Below are positions 51,762 to 60,011 of a DNA stretch of 64,000 nucleotides, piece after piece (within the stretch, counting starts at the first letter, position 1; the number at the start of each line of letters is the position of its first letter). A model generated the notes under the pieces. That model did no database searches, was not told where the DNA came from, and saw only the letters and a list, made by a program, of their open reading frames with translations. Position numbers and translations under genes: made by a program. The stretch is from JAGTJU01 sp038257535 (GTDB lineage: Bacteria > Myxococcota_A > Polyangia > Fen-1088), in contig JBBSJE010000006.1 in NCBI GenBank assembly GCA_038257535.1, forward strand, positions 3,605 to 67,604, in the 5' to 3' direction.

Positions 51762-52970
51762 TTAGGCGGTGGCGGCCTCGGGCTGCTCTTCCGAAACCAG
51801 TTGGAACACGCCGGGCGGCTGTTCGATTACAAACAACGCCACGGCCAAGCGCCGCAGCAAGCGATCGGCGGTGAGCCCCACTGTTTGCGCCAGGCTTTGG
51901 CATTGTTGGGCCTCGATGCGTGGGCCCCGGGCGCGAAACAGATCGATGAGGCCGCGATCTTCGTCTGAAAGCAGCAGGGGTTCGGGACACGCCAGCTGCA
52001 CGTGGCCGGTGGAATCCCAAGCAAAGTGGGGCACCTGGCGACACAAAGCCTCGAGGACCGACAAAGGCGGCACGAACTCCGAGGGGCGACGTTGGAAAAC
52101 CGCTCGCGATAAAGTGGCCGCCGAGATTCGTGAGGACACGGCCAAAACCTTTTCTATGCTGTGCACCAGGCGCGCGTCCTTGCTTTCGAACCAGAACCAG
52201 CCGCTGCTTTCCGCCAGCCAACGAAACGAGGGGCGAGCCTTAACCACCGCCGTTACGAAACCGGTGCGTTCCGTGCCGGCTTGTTCAGCCAAGTGGCCCA
52301 CGCGCGCCAAGCCCCAGGAAACTACGGTCCTGACCGCCAGGCCATAAACCCTCTGTGTCAGCGCCAGGTCCGAGTTGGGTATCACCAAACACAAATCGCC
52401 CCGGCGCAAGATGGCGTAGGGAATGGGCGCTTCCACAAAGCGGCTGGCGCGTTCGATTTGGGCCAATGTCACCTCGCCGCGCGCCAGACCGCTCTTAACG
52501 AAACTGGCCAAGATGGCCGCTTCGGAGGCGGGTGCCAATTGTCCTATCAAGGCGATGGCTTGTTCCAGCAGCGGGGTGGGGGGCCGCGGCCAAAGCCGAG
52601 GGCGGGCTGCCAGCAGCGGTGCCAATTCGTCCTCAAGCGTTGTGGGTGAATGCGGGGGGTGCAGCGCCGCTTGCCGCAGCTGCGACGCCGCCTCCACCGC
52701 GTCATGCAGCGTGCGCAGACTGAAGCCTGGAATGGCAAGCAGTCGCCCCACGGTCCAGTCGCCCTCAGGTGGTTCGTGAAGCATGGCCCGCTCAAGTGAA
52801 ACCCTGACTCGGGGCAGCAGTGGAATGTCGCGAAGGATGTCGGCGGGGGACGGCGCGGGCCGCATGAGAAAATCCACCGACGGCCGTCGCAGGGTAGACG
52901 CAGGCATGACTTTGGCCAAGCCGGCCAACACCACCGTCGTCGCGTGCGCGGAAGACATCCCCTTCACCAT
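51762..52970 (-). CDS. Putative DNA-binding protein with alpha-CTD-like helix-hairpin-helix
   Basis: A 402-residue cytosolic protein. Residues about 72-95 (WTVGRLLAIPGFSLRTLHDAVEA) resemble the helix-hairpin-helix of the RNA polymerase alpha C-terminal domain. The middle (about 130-250) is helical and contains LCLVIPNSDLALTQRVYGLA. The C-terminal third has a winged-helix-like stretch (WFWFESKDARLVHSIEKVLAVSSRIS, then PLSVLEALCRQVPHF). I infer a nucleic-acid-binding or transcription-associated role. It does not match a sigma factor or alpha subunit as a whole. Confidence 0.6.
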   Translation of the reverse strand: MVKGMSSAHATTVVLAGLAKVMPASTLRRPSVDFLMRPAPSPADILRDIPLLPRVRVSLERAMLHEPPEGDWTVGRLLAIPGFSLRTLHDAVEAASQLRQAALHPPHSPTTLEDELAPLLAARPRLWPRPPTPLLEQAIALIGQLAPASEAAILASFVKSGLARGEVTLAQIERASRFVEAPIPYAILRRGDLCLVIPNSDLALTQRVYGLAVRTVVSWGLARVGHLAEQAGTERTGFVTAVVKARPSFRWLAESSGWFWFESKDARLVHSIEKVLAVSSRISAATLSRAVFQRRPSEFVPPLSVLEALCRQVPHFAWDSTGHVQLACPEPLLLSDEDRGLIDLFRARGPRIEAQQCQSLAQTVGLTADRLLRRLAVALFVIEQPPGVFQLVSEEQPEAATA

Positions 52971-53056
52971 AGAAGGGCTATGTCTCCGGCAGGTTTCGTA
53001 CGCGCAAAATGGCCGTAAACCGGCGCCTAAGCTCTAAGCTTGTTACGAAGTCGAAG

Positions 53057-54052
53057 CTACAGGCGGGCGGCGACCGAAGCGGCGCCCAGCAAACCCACCG
53101 CCGGATGCGTCACAACGAAACAGGGAATCTTCGCCACCAACGGTTGAAAACGTCCCTTGGCCTCAAACGCCTGGCGGTAAACGCCGTTGGTCATGATGGG
53201 AATGATGCGCGGGGCGATGCCGCCCGCGATGAACACACCCCCGGTGGCCAGAAAGGTCAGCGCCAAATTGCCGGCCAGACCGCCCAAAATGGAACAGAAG
53301 AGGTTGATGGCCATCACGCATATGGGATCGGTGCCCTCAATCGCTTGCCTGGCGATGACAGCGGCAGGATCCTCAACCACCATTTGCCCCTTGGTCTCTT
53401 CCGCAACCAGGGGTCGCAAGGCGGCCTCGCTGGTGAGAAAACCAAAGACATCGGCCAGCCCCTGTGCGGACAGAACCCGTTCGTAAGACACGCGACCATA
53501 GCGGCCCGCCATATAAGTCATCAACCCCGTTTCGAGGGCCGAACGCGGCGTGAAATCCACGTGGCCACCTTCAGAGGCGATCACCTGGTAGCGGTTGTCA
53601 GCGGGCGACCAGAACAAAAAGCCTTCGCCCAAACCTGTGCCCGCACCCATGACCACGATGGGGCCGGTGGGGTTGCGGCTGCCACCACCTATGCCGTGCA
53701 GATGATCTTGCCCTATCACCGTGACGCCCAAGGCCGCGGCTTGAAAGTCGTTCAGGAGCGCGACCTTGTCGATTTTGGTTTTGGATTCGATCTTCTTGCC
53801 GTCCACGAACCAAGGCAGGTTGGTGACGCGGCAGGTGTTGTTTTCAACCGGTCCGGGCACACCAAAGCAGGCGCGCTTCGGCTGCGCGTCGGGGCCCAAA
53901 GCCTTGCGCACATCGTGAAGGAATTTCTCAACCACCGCGTCCAGTGACGCGTGATCGGCAGAGGGGTATGCCTTCTCGAAGAATATTTCGTTGTCTCGCA
54001 ACAACGCCAAGCGGCTGGTTGTGCCGCCAATGTCTCCAGCCAGAACCGTCAC
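53057..54052 (-). CDS. glk: Glucokinase
   Basis: A 331-residue sugar kinase of the Glk (not ROK) family, phosphorylating glucose at C6. ATP-binding AGDIGGTTSRLAL at the N-terminus, FGVPGPVENNTCRVTNLPWF, the catalytic Asp in LLNDFQAAALG, GAGTGLGEGFLFW and the C-terminal GGIAPRIIP are present. It starts at GTG 54052. It lies 47 bp downstream of rpiB in the same direction, linking glycolysis and the pentose phosphate pathway. Confidence 0.95.
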   Translation of the reverse strand: MTVLAGDIGGTTSRLALLRDNEIFFEKAYPSADHASLDAVVEKFLHDVRKALGPDAQPKRACFGVPGPVENNTCRVTNLPWFVDGKKIESKTKIDKVALLNDFQAAALGVTVIGQDHLHGIGGGSRNPTGPIVVMGAGTGLGEGFLFWSPADNRYQVIASEGGHVDFTPRSALETGLMTYMAGRYGRVSYERVLSAQGLADVFGFLTSEAALRPLVAEETKGQMVVEDPAAVIARQAIEGTDPICVMAINLFCSILGGLAGNLALTFLATGGVFIAGGIAPRIIPIMTNGVYRQAFEAKGRFQPLVAKIPCFVVTHPAVGLLGAASVAARL

Positions 54053-54099
54053 GGAGGACTCCTTCTTAGGGGGCTTGAACGAACGCTTACGATACCTTG

Positions 54100-54579
54100 T
54101 TACGGCGTTTCGCGCGCGGGCTTCCCATCGGCTTGCGCTTCGGCTTGCTCAAGCTCTTTGATTTTCCTAATTCGCTCAAGGTGGCGGCCACCCTCGAAGC
54201 GGGCGTTCACAAACGCATCAACGATCGCCACGGCGTTGTCAGGGGCGATGAGGCGCTCCCCCAAGCAGATAACATTCGCGTCATTGTGGCCACGCGCCAA
54301 TCGGGCGGCTTCGATGCTGAAGCCGTCAGCCGCACGCACCCCCCGCACTTTGTTGGCGGCGATGCACATGCCCAGCCCTGAGCCGCACACCAAAACCCCC
54401 AGTGTCCCTGGGTTGTCGCGCACTTGGCGGCCCACGGGGGCGGCGTAGTCGGGATAGTCGCTACGATCGGCGGTGGGCGGGCCCATATCCACAATCTCGT
54501 GGTTTTGGCTGCGCAAATGCTGCAGCACGCGCTGCCTGAGGTGAAACCCTGCGTGATCGCTGGCCACGAATATCTTCAC
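54100..54579 (-). CDS. rpiB: Ribose-5-phosphate isomerase B
   Basis: A 159-residue RpiB/LacAB-family isomerase interconverting ribose-5-P and ribulose-5-P. Seen: IFVASDHAGFHLRQRV, YPDYAAPVGRQV, the catalytic-Cys loop LVCGSGLGMCIAANKVRGVRA and ARGHNDANVICLGERLI. I chose GTG 54579, which puts the conserved KIFVASDHAG at residue 2; the in-frame ATG at 54612 would add 11 residues. Confidence 0.95.
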   Translation of the reverse strand: MKIFVASDHAGFHLRQRVLQHLRSQNHEIVDMGPPTADRSDYPDYAAPVGRQVRDNPGTLGVLVCGSGLGMCIAANKVRGVRAADGFSIEAARLARGHNDANVICLGERLIAPDNAVAIVDAFVNARFEGGRHLERIRKIKELEQAEAQADGKPARETP

Positions 54580-54738
54580 GGGAAATGCACAATGGCAGGA
54601 AGCCGCAACCAAGGCAAGGGGGCGCGTCGGCGGTCACGGTTGCACCGCCGCCGGGTCTTAGAAGCCGGCCTCGCGCGCGTCTCCACACCCTCCTCAAGGA
54701 CGTTCTCGTTCGCGCCCATCTTTGGTATACGCTGGGCC

Positions 54739-55503
54739 ATGAAACTGGCCTCGTGGAACATCAATTCGGTGCGGGCGCGCTTAGATCGGGTTTTGCAATG
54801 GGTACAAACGAATGCGCCAGATGTCCTTTGCCTGCAGGAGACCAAAGTCGAAGACAAAGACTTTCCCAGCGAGGCGTTTTCGGCCCTTGGATACCAAATC
54901 GAGCACTACGGTCAGCGTTCGTACAATGGGGTGGCTCTGCTTTCACGCTTGCCTCTCACGCAGGTAGGCCGTGGGTTCGGCGACGACGATGCGGCGGCGC
55001 GTTTCATTGTGGCCAACGTGGCGGGACTTAGGGTGGCCAGCGTTTATGTCCCCAACGGGCAATCCGTGGGCAGCGACAAGTTTGTTTACAAGCTGGGCTG
55101 GTTAAGCCGGTGCCGACAGTGGCTTGACCAGCACGCCGATCCCGCTGCGCCAATGGCTCTGTGTGGTGACTACAACATTGCCCCGGAAGACCGCGACGTT
55201 CACGATCCCGCCGCCTGGAAAGGGCAGGTCTTGTGCCACCCCGACGAGAGGGCCGCCTTGGCCCACATCCAGGCGTGGGGCGTTGAAGATGTGTTCCGCC
55301 GCCATCATCCCGAGCCCGGCCTTTACTCCTGGTGGGACTATCGCATGTTGGGCTTTCCCAAAAACCGAGGCCTCCGCATCGACTACATGCTGTGCACGCC
55401 GTCGTTGGCGGCGGTTTGCAAGGACATTCGCATCGACCGCGAAGCACGCAAAGGTAAACTGCCTTCGGACCACGCACCTGTCGTGGCCGAATTCTCGCTG
55501 TAA
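54739..55503 (+). CDS. xthA: Exodeoxyribonuclease III / AP endonuclease
   Basis: A 254-residue endonuclease/exonuclease/phosphatase-fold repair enzyme that cleaves at abasic sites. Landmarks: LASWNINSVRARL, LCLQETKVEDKDFP (metal Glu), YVPNGQSVGS, CGDYNIAPEDRDVHDP, GLYSWWDYR, RIDYMLCTP and the catalytic SDHAPVVAEF. I used ATG 54739, the family N-terminus; the frame is open upstream, but the extra 105 residues look unrelated. It is divergent from rpiB, with 159 bp between. Confidence 0.96.
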   Translation: MKLASWNINSVRARLDRVLQWVQTNAPDVLCLQETKVEDKDFPSEAFSALGYQIEHYGQRSYNGVALLSRLPLTQVGRGFGDDDAAARFIVANVAGLRVASVYVPNGQSVGSDKFVYKLGWLSRCRQWLDQHADPAAPMALCGDYNIAPEDRDVHDPAAWKGQVLCHPDERAALAHIQAWGVEDVFRRHHPEPGLYSWWDYRMLGFPKNRGLRIDYMLCTPSLAAVCKDIRIDREARKGKLPSDHAPVVAEFSL

Positions 55504-55594
55504 AACCTGCGTTTGCGTGGCGCGAGCGGTCACCGCGACGCCGCTGGGTCCGCACCTGTGATTGGTGGTGGCCGTCGGGTTTTGACTTGAGGTG

Positions 55595-55623
55595 TTGACC
55601 GCAGCCGCACCAGGCTGTACGTT
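55595..55623 (+). promoter_or_regulatory. Candidate promoter of infA
   Basis: TTGACC (55595-55600), a 17-bp spacer and TACGTT (55618-55623). The start codon is only 12 bp further on, so the message would have almost no leader. Confidence 0.4.
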
Positions 55624-55635
55624 TCACACCCCTAA

Positions 55636-55851
55636 ATGGCCCGCGAAGAGCATATTGAGTTTCAAGGACGTGTGATCGAAGTGTTGCCTGCGGGCAGTTT
55701 CCGGATCGAACTGGAAACGGGTCACCAAGTGCTTGCGCACCTGGGTGGCAAACTGCGCAAACACCGCATTCGCGTCGTTTTGGGCGACAAAGTCACCGTG
55801 GCTTTGACCCCTTACGATCCCACACGGGGAATCATCGTATACCGCGGTTAG
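55636..55851 (+). CDS. infA: Translation initiation factor IF-1
   Basis: A 71-residue OB-fold protein with the standard IF-1 sequence: EEHIEFQGRVIEVLPAGSFRIELE, VLAHLGGKLRKHRIRVVLGDKVTVALTPYDPTRGIIVYR. No Shine-Dalgarno site is visible (ACACCCCTAAATG). It is outside the spc ribosomal operon where infA often sits; several bacteria carry extra infA copies. It is 18 bp before the htrA gene and probably shares its transcript. Confidence 0.96.
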   Translation: MAREEHIEFQGRVIEVLPAGSFRIELETGHQVLAHLGGKLRKHRIRVVLGDKVTVALTPYDPTRGIIVYRG

Positions 55852-55869
55852 CCGCGAACAGGCTCACCG

Positions 55870-57336
55870 ATGTCGTTGGGCAAGGTCGCAAACGCAGTCC
55901 TTTGGATCGGTTTGGTGGCCGGGGCTTTCTTCGCCGGCCGCGCGACCGCGCAGATGCCCCCACGGGACGCTGCGCCTACTGTTGCCACGCCTAGAGCTGT
56001 GCCTGCGCCGGCCAGCATTGAGCCACCCGGCGCTGACCCCACACCCTTAGACCTACAAGGGTCGGTGGCGCCGCTTGTGAACCGGGTGAAGGGCTCGGTG
56101 GTGTCCATTCACACCTCGAAGACCATTCGGCGCGTGGTGCGCGAAGATCCATTCACTCAATTCCTGCGCGAGCGGTTGGGCGGTGGATCCGCGGCACCCG
56201 AGCGACGCGAAACACAAACTGGCCTCGGTTCTGGGTTTGTCATCGACGCCCAGGGCACCATTTTGACCAACAACCATGTGGTGGCGGGCGCTGACGAAGT
56301 GGTTGTGATTCTGGACGACGAACGCAGCTTTTCGGCCAAGGTGTTGGGCAACGACCCAAGCACGGATGTGGCTGTGGTGAGGATTGACAAGCCGCCCACC
56401 GATTTGAAGCCCGCGGTGTTGGGCGATTCCGAGCAAGTGGCTGTGGGTGACTACGCCCTGGCCATTGGCAACCCCTTGGGTCTTGGCCAAACCGTCACCA
56501 TGGGCATCGTCAGCGCCAAGAATCGCTCCTTGGGCACGCGGTTGGGGGACATTGAAGCCCGCTATCAAGATTTCATCCAAACCGATGCCGCCATCAACCA
56601 GGGCAATTCGGGCGGTCCGCTGTTCAACTTCAAAGGCCAAGTGATTGGAGTGAACTCGGCAATTTTGAATCCTGCGGTGGCCATGAACGTGGGTTTCGCG
56701 ATTCCGATCAATTTGGCCCAGCGGGTGGCGTCGCAGCTGCAGCGCTCGGGACGCGTGGCACGCGGCTACCTGGGCGTGTCCAACACCGACTTGTCGCCCG
56801 ACCTTGCCGCCAAGCTCAAGGTGGAACAAACCTCGGGCGCGTTCGTGACCTCCGTGGCTGAAAATTCAGCCGCCGCGCGCGCGGGCTTGCAGAACGAGGA
56901 CATCATTGTGGAGATTAACGGGATCTCCATCGATCGCCGCAACCAGCTTGCGCAGGTGATTGCGCAAATCGAACCCGGCACCAAAACAAAGATTGTCTTC
57001 ATCCGCGGCGGACAGCGATTCGAAACAGAGGCTGTTTTGGATGAAACCGCAGCGGGCGAACTGGTGTTGAGCCTGCGCGTGGTGCCGTTAACGGCCGATG
57101 AAGCCAAAGCGCTGGGCCTGCGAAGTGGGCAGGGCGTTCGCGTTGTGGATGTGGATCCGTCTGGCTTCATAAGCGGCGAGTTGCGCCGTGACGACATCAT
57201 CCTGGCGATTGACCGCACCCCCGTGACAGTCCCTTTGCTCAAACGGCTAGAGCAGGTGTTGCTGCAAGGTGGTTGGGGACGTTTGATCGTTCAGCGCGGT
57301 GGGCAGCAGTTCGTTCTTACCGTCACCGGCAACTGA
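55870..57336 (+). CDS. HtrA/DegP-type serine protease with two PDZ domains
   Basis: A 488-residue envelope protease/chaperone. The N-terminal hydrophobic segment (VLWIGLVAGAFFAGRA) is an anchor or signal, followed by a Pro/Ala-rich linker. The trypsin-like domain (about 85-270) has the triad His in TNNHVVAGAD, Asp in STDVAVVRID and Ser in NQGNSGGPLF. PDZ1 covers about 290-385 (YLGVSNTD, AARAGLQNEDIIVEINGISI), and PDZ2 about 400-485 (SGELRRDDIILAIDRTPV). This is the DegP/DegQ arrangement. The neighbour infA is unrelated in function. Confidence 0.95.
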   Translation: MSLGKVANAVLWIGLVAGAFFAGRATAQMPPRDAAPTVATPRAVPAPASIEPPGADPTPLDLQGSVAPLVNRVKGSVVSIHTSKTIRRVVREDPFTQFLRERLGGGSAAPERRETQTGLGSGFVIDAQGTILTNNHVVAGADEVVVILDDERSFSAKVLGNDPSTDVAVVRIDKPPTDLKPAVLGDSEQVAVGDYALAIGNPLGLGQTVTMGIVSAKNRSLGTRLGDIEARYQDFIQTDAAINQGNSGGPLFNFKGQVIGVNSAILNPAVAMNVGFAIPINLAQRVASQLQRSGRVARGYLGVSNTDLSPDLAAKLKVEQTSGAFVTSVAENSAAARAGLQNEDIIVEINGISIDRRNQLAQVIAQIEPGTKTKIVFIRGGQRFETEAVLDETAAGELVLSLRVVPLTADEAKALGLRSGQGVRVVDVDPSGFISGELRRDDIILAIDRTPVTVPLLKRLEQVLLQGGWGRLIVQRGGQQFVLTVTGN

Positions 57337-57344
57337 TCACCTGA

Positions 57345-57980
57345 TCATGCAGCAAAGCTGAGCGGCGCCCCTGTGGCGGCTTGCGCCTGCGCGCGCGACA
57401 CCTCGGGAGCAAGTTCAATGCACAAAAAGTGATCGCCTTGCGGGTCGAACACACCCAGATCGGTGATCACGCGGTCCACGCACCCCATGGCTGTGGCAGG
57501 CAGATCTAGGGCCTTCACCAGTTTGGGCGCGCCATCTTTGGCTGTGTGGGTTTGCAAAACCACCACACGTTGCGCGCCCGCGGCCAGATCCATGGCGCCG
57601 CCCATGCCCGTGACCATCTTGCCGGGCACCGCCCAATTGGCCAAGTCGCCCGCCACACTCACCTCAAGCCCGCCCAAGATGGCAAGGTCAACGTGACCGC
57701 CGCGAATCATGGCGAACGATTGCGCCGAATCGAACACGCTGCCACCGGGCAACACGGTTACGGTTTGCTTTCCGGCGTTGATCACACGCGGATCGATCTC
57801 GTCTTCATAAGGAAATGGGCCCATGCCCAAAAGCCCGTTTTCCGAATGCAACACCACCGCCACGGCGGCTGGCACGCAGTTGGCCACCAACGTGGGCAAC
57901 CCAATGCCCAGGTTCACAATCTGACCCGTGCACAGTTCCTGCGCGGCGCGCGCCACCATGTCGTCGCGCGACCAGCTCAC
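57345..57980 (-). CDS. 3-oxoacid CoA-transferase, subunit B
   Basis: A 211-residue beta subunit of a family-I CoA-transferase. The catalytic Glu lies in LHSENGLLGMGP. Also seen: VNLGIGLPTLVANCV and the GGHVDLAILGGLEVSVAGDLANW stretch. Family activities include succinyl-CoA:3-oxoacid and acetate/butyrate-type transfer, so the acceptor here is not fixed. Its start overlaps subunit A by 4 bp (ATGA), and it is the last gene of the five-gene catabolic operon. Confidence 0.93.
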   Translation of the reverse strand: MSWSRDDMVARAAQELCTGQIVNLGIGLPTLVANCVPAAVAVVLHSENGLLGMGPFPYEDEIDPRVINAGKQTVTVLPGGSVFDSAQSFAMIRGGHVDLAILGGLEVSVAGDLANWAVPGKMVTGMGGAMDLAAGAQRVVVLQTHTAKDGAPKLVKALDLPATAMGCVDRVITDLGVFDPQGDHFLCIELAPEVSRAQAQAATGAPLSFAA

Positions 57981-58708
57981 GCTTTTTCTCCTGTTCCTGT
58001 GGGGCGGGGACGTGTGGTTTTGTGTTCAATCACATTCGCGTTATCGCGTGCCTCGAATATCCGCTTCACGTACAAACCTGGCAAGTGCACGTCGTCGGGA
58101 TCCAAAGCCCCGCGCTCCACCAGCTCGTCCACTTCCGCCACAGTGATCGTGGCGGCGGTGGCTACAAGCGGATTGAAGTTGCGCGCGGTTCGATAAAATC
58201 GCAGGTTGCCATCGGGATCGCCCACCGCCGCCCGCACGATCGCAAAGTCGGCGCGCAAAGGTGCTTCTAGAACGTAAAGGCGGCCGTCAATTTCCCGCAC
58301 CTCTTTGCCCTGTGCCACCACGGTTCCCACGCCTGTGGGTGTGAAAAAGCCGCCCAGGCCCGCGCCCCCCGCGCGAATGCGCTCGGCCAGCGTGCCTTGC
58401 GGGTTCAGCTCCACCTCCACCTCGCCTGCGAGATACTGGGCTTCCAGATCGGGGTTGCCACCGATAAAGCTGCAGATCACCTTGCGCACCTGGCGTTGTT
58501 GCAACAGCACGGCCAAGCCCAACCCTTGGTTGCCGCAGTTGTTGCTAATGATTGTGAGCTGTTTTGGATTTCGGCGCGCGATCTCGGCTATGCAATGCTC
58601 GGCATTGCCGCACAGGCCAAATCCGCCGGCCATGATGCGCATTCCGTCTTGAAGACCCTCTAGCGCCGCTTGCGCGTGGGGCACAACTTTGCTGGGTAAG
58701 CCTGTCAT
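57977..58708 (-). CDS. 3-oxoacid CoA-transferase, subunit A
   Basis: A 243-residue alpha subunit, with the CoA-binding GGFGLCGNAEHCI near the start, SNNCGNQGLGLAVLL, SFIGGNPDLEAQYLAGEVEVELNPQGTLAERIRAGGAG and a C-terminal AAVGDPDGNLRFYRTARNFNP. I took ATG 58708, preceded by 22 bp from the aminotransferase stop; a frame start at 58753 would run into the previous gene. Together with subunit B it forms the A2B2 enzyme. Confidence 0.93.
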   Translation of the reverse strand: MTGLPSKVVPHAQAALEGLQDGMRIMAGGFGLCGNAEHCIAEIARRNPKQLTIISNNCGNQGLGLAVLLQQRQVRKVICSFIGGNPDLEAQYLAGEVEVELNPQGTLAERIRAGGAGLGGFFTPTGVGTVVAQGKEVREIDGRLYVLEAPLRADFAIVRAAVGDPDGNLRFYRTARNFNPLVATAATITVAEVDELVERGALDPDDVHLPGLYVKRIFEARDNANVIEHKTTRPRPTGTGEKA

Positions 58709-58730
58709 GGTGTGTGTTGTTGCGGCTGCA

Positions 58731-60011
58731 TCAACGCGACCAAACTTCATCAAGCGCGCTGCCCAGCCGTTCTATGCCGTCTTCAAGCTCGTCCTCTGAG
58801 ATTACCAGCGGCGGCGCCAAAAACACGAGGTTGTCGCGTTTGTGCAGGTGCAACCGCATTTGGCGCAGCAGGTCCGCCAAGGTTTTCATGCGTGCGGGGG
58901 TGGCGGGCGTGGTGGCCTTGGGTTCATCCAGTTCGATGGCCCACAACAACCCCAAACCTCGAACCTCGCGCACAAATGGCCGCTTGCGGGTCCACAAAGG
59001 CATGCGGCGCTTCAACCATTCGCCCAAGCGGGCTGCACGCGGCACCAGCGATTCCATTTTGTAGACATTGATCGCCGCTGCAATCGCCGCGCAGGTGAGG
59101 GGATGCGCGTAGCTGGTAAGGCCACAACGCAAGGGATTGTCATCGAAGTGGCGTGCCACCCGCCCGCTGGCAATCACAGCGCCGCCGGGCGCGTAACCAG
59201 CGGTTAAGCCTTTGCCGCAGGTCAAAAGGTCGGGCGACGCGCCGTCATGATCCACGGCAAACCAGCGGCCGGTGCGCCCAAAGCCGGAAAGCACCTCATC
59301 GGCAATGAACAAGATGCCGTGGCGATCGCAGACTTGGCGGATGTGACGGTAATAAGAAAACGGGGGCGGAAACACGCCATTGGCCCCCACCACGCCTTCC
59401 AGCAGCACGGCGGCGATAGTGTCGGGGCCTTCTGCCTGGATCACAGACTCCAGATCGCCCTCACACGGGCCGCCCACGTAGGGATCTTGCCAGGGCACAC
59501 CCATCGACATGCCCGTCTCGAACCCCTGTTTTCGCGGGTCTCCGGAGAGCGCCAGCATGCCCAAAGTCGCGCCGTGATAGCTACGATCGCGGTAGATGAC
59601 CTTTTTGCGCCCGGTGACCTGAAGCGCGATTTTGACGGCGTTTTCATTCGCTTCGGCGCCTGACAAACAGATGAACACCTTTCCCGAGGCCATGCCTGGT
59701 GGCGCCACATCAAGCAGCCGCTCCGCCGCCAGCGCTTTGGCGGGAAACGTAGACGCCGGCGTCACCAACAATGAGCGTTCGGCGGCCGCAACCATGGCAT
59801 GGAGCATGGCTGGGTGCCCATGGCCCAAGTTCGCGTTCCAAACCATGCTTCCCAAATCCAGCCACCGGGCGCCGTCGGCGGTTTGAAAGTTGGCGCCTTG
59901 GCCGCCCACAATGTCCAACGGGACCGCGTCACGCTGGGCCGTCCACGTGAAAAAGCTGCGATGATTCGTGGCCGGCAGGGGAGAGGGATGGTGGGTTCGG
60001 ATGGATCTCAT
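58731..60011 (-). CDS. Class-III aminotransferase (second of two)
   Basis: A 426-residue PLP-dependent omega-aminotransferase of the GabT/BioA class. Seen: LDLGSMVWNANLGHGHP, the PLP-phosphate motif CLSGAEANENAVK, RSYHGATLGMLALS, VLLEGVVGANGVFPPP, DEVLSGFGRTGRWF (PLP Asp) and LLTCGKGLTAGYAPGG (Schiff-base Lys). I chose ATG 60011, which overlaps the stop of the upstream aminotransferase by 4 bp. It differs from the first aminotransferase in substrate-pocket regions, so they probably act on different amines. Confidence 0.9.
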   Translation of the reverse strand: MRSIRTHHPSPLPATNHRSFFTWTAQRDAVPLDIVGGQGANFQTADGARWLDLGSMVWNANLGHGHPAMLHAMVAAAERSLLVTPASTFPAKALAAERLLDVAPPGMASGKVFICLSGAEANENAVKIALQVTGRKKVIYRDRSYHGATLGMLALSGDPRKQGFETGMSMGVPWQDPYVGGPCEGDLESVIQAEGPDTIAAVLLEGVVGANGVFPPPFSYYRHIRQVCDRHGILFIADEVLSGFGRTGRWFAVDHDGASPDLLTCGKGLTAGYAPGGAVIASGRVARHFDDNPLRCGLTSYAHPLTCAAIAAAINVYKMESLVPRAARLGEWLKRRMPLWTRKRPFVREVRGLGLLWAIELDEPKATTPATPARMKTLADLLRQMRLHLHKRDNLVFLAPPLVISEDELEDGIERLGSALDEVWSR

